Positions 14,445-16,298 of a stretch of DNA of 16,298 bases are shown one piece after another (within the stretch, counting starts at the first letter, position 1; each line of letters begins with the position of its first letter). The notes under the pieces are model-generated. The model saw nothing but the letters and a program-made list of their open reading frames with translations. It did not search any database and was not told where the DNA came from. A program made the position numbers and the translations under genes. Source of the stretch: JANWYT01 sp046719465 (GTDB lineage Bacteria > Chloroflexota > Anaerolineae > Aggregatilineales > Phototrophicaceae); assembly GCA_046719465.1 (NCBI GenBank), contig JBDNCV010000082.1, positions 1-16,298 on the forward strand, written 5' to 3'.

Positions 14445-16001
14445 CTATTCCCACTCAATCGTGCCGGGGGGCTTGCTCGTGATGTCGTAGGTGACGCGGT
14501 TCACGCCTTTGACCTCGTTCACGATGCGGCGGCTGACCTGCGCCAGCAGGTCAAACGGGAGCCGCGCCCAGTCGGCGGTCATGAAGTCGTCGGTCTGCAC
14601 CGCGCGCAGCACGATCACCTCCTCATAGGTGCGCAGGTCGCCCATCACGCCCACCGCTTTCACCGGCAGCAGCACGGCGAAGCACTGCGCGGTATCGCCG
14701 ATGAGCAGGTTGGCCTTTTGCAGCTCCTCGAGGAAGATGGCGTCGGCGTGGCGCAGCTTGTCGAGGCGCGGCAGCGTCAGATCGCCGAGGCAGCGGATCG
14801 CCAACCCCGGGCCGGGGAAGGGCTGCCGCCACACGATGTGATCTGGCAGGCCGAGCGCCGTTCCCACCTTGCGAACTTCGTCCTTGAACAGGTCGCGCAG
14901 CGGCTCCACCAGCTCAAAGCCGAGCTGCTCGGGCAGGCCGCCGACGTTGTGATGGCTCTTGATGACGTGGGCGGCCTTGCTCCCTTTGGCGCTCTCAATC
15001 ACGTCGGGGTAGATCGTCCCCTGTGCGAGGAAGCGCACGCCTTCTAGTTGAGCGGCTTGCTCTTTGAACACGTCGATAAACAGCCGCCCGATGATCTTGC
15101 GCTTGGCCTCGGGTTCGGTCACGCCTTGCAGCGCGTCGAGGAACTGCTCAGTCGCGTCGGCGTAGACCACGCGCATCCCCTGCTGCTCGCGGAAAACTTG
15201 CAGCACTTGCTCCGGCTCGTGCAGGCGCAGCATCCCCGTGTTGACGAAGATGCTGGTGAGCTGGTCGCCGATCGCGCGGTGGATGAGCGCGCCCGCCACG
15301 GCGCTGTCTACGCCCCCGCTCAGGCCGAGGATGACTTTTTCACCCCCCACTTGGCGGCGGATGGACTCCACCGCGCTGTCGATGAAGGCAACCGGCGTCC
15401 AGCGCGGGGCGCAGCCGCAGATGCGCGTGGCGAAGGCGTGCAGCATCTCCGTCCCATAGACGGTATGCTTGACCTCGGGGTGGAACTGCACACCATAGTA
15501 ACGCCGCTGCGCGTCGCCGACGACGGCATAGGGTGAGCCATCGCTGAAGGCCAGCGGGAGGAAACCCGGGGCGAGCGCCGTCACCTTGTCCCCGTGCGAC
15601 ATCCACACTGGCATCTGCTCCGGCAGGCCGTCCAGCAGCGGGTTGGGGGTGGTGTGGGTGATGCTGGCCGGGCCGAACTCGCGGTCGGTCGCGCTGGGCA
15701 GCACGGCCCCGCCCAGCGTGTGCATCAGCAGCTGCAGCCCATAACAGATCCCCAGCACGGGCAGGCCGCTCTCGAGGATGTGGCGCGGGAGCTGCGGCGC
15801 GCCTGCCTCGTAAACGCTGTTCGGCCCGCCAGACAGCACATAACCCCGCGGCTGGTGCTGGTTGATGTGCTCCGGCGCGGCGTCAAACGCGAACACCTCC
15901 GCGTATACGCCCATCTCGCGCAGGCGGCGGGCGATCAGCTGGGTGTACTGCGAGCCGTAGTCGAGGATGGCGATCCCGCCGAGGCGCAGGTCGTCGCTCA
16001 T
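14445..16001 (-). CDS. guaA: GMP synthase (glutamine-hydrolysing)
   Basis: A 518-residue cytoplasmic enzyme converting XMP, ATP and glutamine to GMP. The class I glutamine amidotransferase domain (about 8-195) holds C86 in GICYGLQ and the H174/E176 pair in QFHPEV. The ATP-pyrophosphatase domain follows with the P-loop SGGVDS (228-233), then the C-terminal dimerisation domain ending in KPPGTIEWE, all complete and of normal length. I chose ATG at 15999-16001, which follows the gatC TGA by one base (TGAGATG), with GAGTGAG just before it. A GTG at 16013 would add four residues and overlap gatC by 11 bases; this cannot be excluded. Being directly behind gatC, it is probably co-transcribed with it. 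Its 3' end meets a palindrome shared with the opposing glycosyltransferase. Confidence 0.98.
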   Translation of the reverse strand: MSDDLRLGGIAILDYGSQYTQLIARRLREMGVYAEVFAFDAAPEHINQHQPRGYVLSGGPNSVYEAGAPQLPRHILESGLPVLGICYGLQLLMHTLGGAVLPSATDREFGPASITHTTPNPLLDGLPEQMPVWMSHGDKVTALAPGFLPLAFSDGSPYAVVGDAQRRYYGVQFHPEVKHTVYGTEMLHAFATRICGCAPRWTPVAFIDSAVESIRRQVGGEKVILGLSGGVDSAVAGALIHRAIGDQLTSIFVNTGMLRLHEPEQVLQVFREQQGMRVVYADATEQFLDALQGVTEPEAKRKIIGRLFIDVFKEQAAQLEGVRFLAQGTIYPDVIESAKGSKAAHVIKSHHNVGGLPEQLGFELVEPLRDLFKDEVRKVGTALGLPDHIVWRQPFPGPGLAIRCLGDLTLPRLDKLRHADAIFLEELQKANLLIGDTAQCFAVLLPVKAVGVMGDLRTYEEVIVLRAVQTDDFMTADWARLPFDLLAQVSRRIVNEVKGVNRVTYDITSKPPGTIEWE

Positions 16002-16002
16002 C

Positions 16003-16298
16003 TCACTCGTCACCCAAAACGACGTTCACCTTGAACTGGTTGTCCTCAGCGTCGGGCGCATTGCGCAGCACCTCGGCGATGCTCAAGGGTGGCTGAGGCA
16101 CGTCCTCGCGCAGCGTCATATGCGTGGGCGCGTTGGTCGGCGGCACGTCCGAGGTGTCGACCTCTTGCAGCAGCGTGAAGTAATCAAGGATTTGCGAAAG
16201 CTGGGCGGTGTAGGTCTTGAGTTCCTCATCGGTCAGGCGCAGGCGGGCAAGGTCGGCAATCGCGCGCACGTCTTCCAGCGTTAAAGCAGCGGGGTTCG
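16003..16298 (-). CDS. gatC: Glu-tRNA(Gln)/Asp-tRNA(Asn) amidotransferase subunit C, 5' end outside window
   Basis: The visible 98 residues match GatC, the small subunit that helps GatA and GatB amidate mischarged Glu-tRNA(Gln) or Asp-tRNA(Asn). The N-terminal helix pattern L-T-L-E-D-V-R-x-I-A-x-L-A-R-L-x-L is classic and extends upstream of the in-frame GTG at 16269. That GTG codes for the Val of this helix, not the start. No start codon precedes it in frame before the window edge, so the true start lies just beyond 16298. Later features are YTAQLSQILDYFTLLQEVDTS and the LREDVPQPPLS region that reaches towards the GatA active site in known structures. gatA does not follow; guaA does, one base after the stop. 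Confidence 0.9.
   Translation of the reverse strand, partial: NPAALTLEDVRAIADLARLRLTDEELKTYTAQLSQILDYFTLLQEVDTSDVPPTNAPTHMTLREDVPQPPLSIAEVLRNAPDAEDNQFKVNVVLGDE

Overview
This is a GC-rich chromosomal segment. It most resembles an uncultured member of the Chloroflexota (Anaerolineae-like). Evidence for that placement is two adjacent TPR / single-TM / Pro-Thr linker / PD40-propeller proteins, multi-spanning GT-C-type proteins with C-terminal beta-sandwich modules, frequent GTG/TTG starts, and intergenic palindromes of the GGACAGGGC...GCCCTGTCC type. The taxonomic call is inference. No rRNA, tRNA, CRISPR, transposase or phage gene was seen.

Layout. Positions 1-401 are non-coding and hold a dispersed repeat, several hairpins and a likely promoter. 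A plus-strand trio follows at 402-2105: a two-TM protein (possibly DUF6585-like), an unrecognised 168-aa protein and a MaoC-type hot-dog hydratase, with overlapping ends. Converging on it is a minus-strand pair (4155-2129), a secreted GH5 endoglucanase-like hydrolase translationally coupled to a metallo-beta-lactamase-fold hydrolase. Further right on the minus strand are the tandem TPR-TM-PD40 paralogues (7355-4343), then two membrane GT-C-like proteins (11527-7591) joined by a TGAGATG junction and sharing a beta-sandwich module. Divergent from these, the plus strand carries deoC (11595-12389), a second copy of the dispersed repeat, a fumarylacetoacetase-family hydrolase and a MurG-like glycosyltransferase (to 14423). 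A perfect hairpin fills the 21 bp between that gene and the convergent minus-strand pair gatC-guaA. gatC runs off the right edge.

How the genes fit together. The window is mostly housekeeping and general metabolism: GMP synthesis, Glu-tRNA(Gln) amidotransfer, deoxyribose phosphate catabolism and beta-ketoacid or acylpyruvate hydrolysis. Mixed in are lineage-typical cell-surface functions: glycan transfer, polysaccharide hydrolysis and surface beta-propellers. I see no clear new defence, mobile or secretion system. The points most worth checking are the palindrome family confined to gene borders, the shared beta-sandwich module in the adjacent GT-C proteins, the duplicated propeller pair with a three-copy TGGCCAA upstream region, and the two uncharacterised proteins coupled to the MaoC gene.
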